64,000 nt of DNA. Source: Altererythrobacter sp. XM-24bin4 (GTDB lineage: Bacteria > Pseudomonadota > Alphaproteobacteria > Sphingomonadales > Sphingomonadaceae). This document shows positions 63,533 through 64,000 of the stretch, one piece after another. Position 1 is the first letter of the stretch. Every line of letters begins with the position of its first letter. The stretch is from assembly GCA_003149575.1 (NCBI GenBank), contig QCWG01000001.1, positions 959,183 to 1,023,182 on the forward strand, written 5' to 3'. Under the pieces are notes generated by a model. The model searched no databases and was not told the origin of the DNA. It saw only the letters and a list, made by a program, of their open reading frames with translations. The position numbers and the translations under genes were made by a program.

Positions 63533-63556
63533 TGCGGAAAAAACCCTCATTCCGCA
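63533..63556 (-). promoter_or_regulatory. inverted repeat upstream of the fatty acyl-AMP ligase gene
   Basis: TGCGGAA (63533-63539) and TTCCGCA (63550-63556) are a perfect 7-bp inverted repeat with a 10-bp A-rich centre, 60 bp upstream of the FAAL ATG and about 50 bp upstream of recX. The layout suits a dimeric repressor. No regulator gene is adjacent. Confidence 0.4.
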
Positions 63557-63606
63557 ACCAATCCATCTTTCCCATTTGATAAGGAGTGTGGCACGAATAA
63601 GGCGAA

Positions 63607-64000
63607 ATGGCCGTAAAGCAAACCCGCTCATCGCGCAAAACGTGCGCCGCAACGCCGTTGGATCAGGCCAAACTGCGCGATTTGGCGCTTACATATGTCG
63701 CGCGATTTTCCACCACTCGAGCTAAACTGGTAACGTATCTGCATCGCAAGATTCGCGAACGCGGAGTGGAAGAGGGGGCTGACACTCTTGATGTCGACGC
63801 GGTTGCAGATCGGATCGTCGAGTTGGGCTATATTGACGATGCAGCTTACGCGCAGGCCAAGTCTGCCGGTTTGCTGCGCAAAGGTTATGGGAGCAGGCGC
63901 GTGGAACAGGCCCTGCGCTCAGCGGGTGTGGATGAAACTATCCGAAGCGATGTTGCCCCCGATGAAAGCCATCGCCGTCATGCTGCAATGGCCTTGGCCA
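63607..64000 (+). CDS. recX: regulatory protein RecX, 5' part (runs off the window)
   Basis: The first 131 codons of a RecX-family RecA modulator: LDQAKLRDLALTYVARFSTT, then ELGYIDDAAYAQAKSAGLLRKGYGSRRVEQAL, which is the family's three-helix repeat pattern. A Lys/Arg-rich N-terminus precedes it. ATG 63607 lies 14 nt after AAGGAGTG, somewhat far for a ribosome site, so the start is probable but not certain. The frame is open to the end of the window. Confidence 0.88.
   Translation, partial: MAVKQTRSSRKTCAATPLDQAKLRDLALTYVARFSTTRAKLVTYLHRKIRERGVEEGADTLDVDAVADRIVELGYIDDAAYAQAKSAGLLRKGYGSRRVEQALRSAGVDETIRSDVAPDESHRRHAAMALA

Overview
The window looks like a piece of chromosome from an aerobic anoxygenic phototrophic alphaproteobacterium, most likely an Erythrobacter/Porphyrobacter-like member of the Sphingomonadales. 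The grounds are a bacteriochlorophyll (BChl) and reaction-centre assembly cluster that uses the O2-dependent cyclase AcsF, a ppaA-ppsR regulator pair, an Oar-like TonB-dependent receptor and a fatty acyl-AMP ligase. I infer the taxon from gene content and order; no rRNA gene is present.

Positions 48-22657 hold about half of a photosynthesis gene cluster. On the minus strand, reading away from 6594, are ppaA/aerR, ppsR, bchG, a PucC-family transporter gene, bchP, tspO and a small membrane protein gene. On the plus strand, bchF-bchN-bchB-bchH-bchL-bchM-lhaA-puhA-puhB-puhC-orf-acsF-puhE-hemA form one tightly coupled unit (6805-22062) that ends at a hairpin shared with a convergent membrane-anchored cytochrome c gene. 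Both promoter regions (4191-4257 and 6595-6804) carry 18-bp sites of the form TGTCAA-N6-TTGACG, the TGT-N12-ACA type bound by PpsR/CrtJ. The puf genes, bchCXYZ, bchI/bchD and the crt genes are not in the window.

Positions 22658-36897 are mostly housekeeping: a saccharopine-dehydrogenase-like oxidoreductase, tRNA-Leu(GAG), a zinc-ribbon membrane protein, ftsE-ftsX-ydcF-plsC, tyrA-hisC on the minus strand, metX-metW, a VOC protein, a GST-like protein, msrB and a class A penicillin-binding protein. Positions 36961-50157 hold degP, hflK-hflC, an Mrp-type P-loop ATPase, a Tat-exported molybdenum hydroxylase large subunit without its iron-sulfur partner, hemH, a cytochrome P450, an sdhAF4-type gene, rsmB and a GH42 beta-galactosidase. 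Positions 50154-64000 hold a queuosine-precursor transporter, a nucleoside transporter, a 2-oxoglutarate/Fe(II)-type oxygenase, a TonB-dependent receptor with its own TonB-like protein, a PHA-system/XpaC/TelA operon, a DUF389 membrane protein, a fatty acyl-AMP ligase and the start of recX.

I found no insertion sequence, prophage, CRISPR array or defence system, and no wholly new system. The points most worth a second look are the matched PpsR operators, a PpsR with only one cysteine, an uncharacterised 95-residue gene locked between puhC and acsF, the lipid-anchored cytochrome c at the end of the cluster, and the palindrome-rich, possibly phosphate-responsive promoter of the TonB-dependent receptor.
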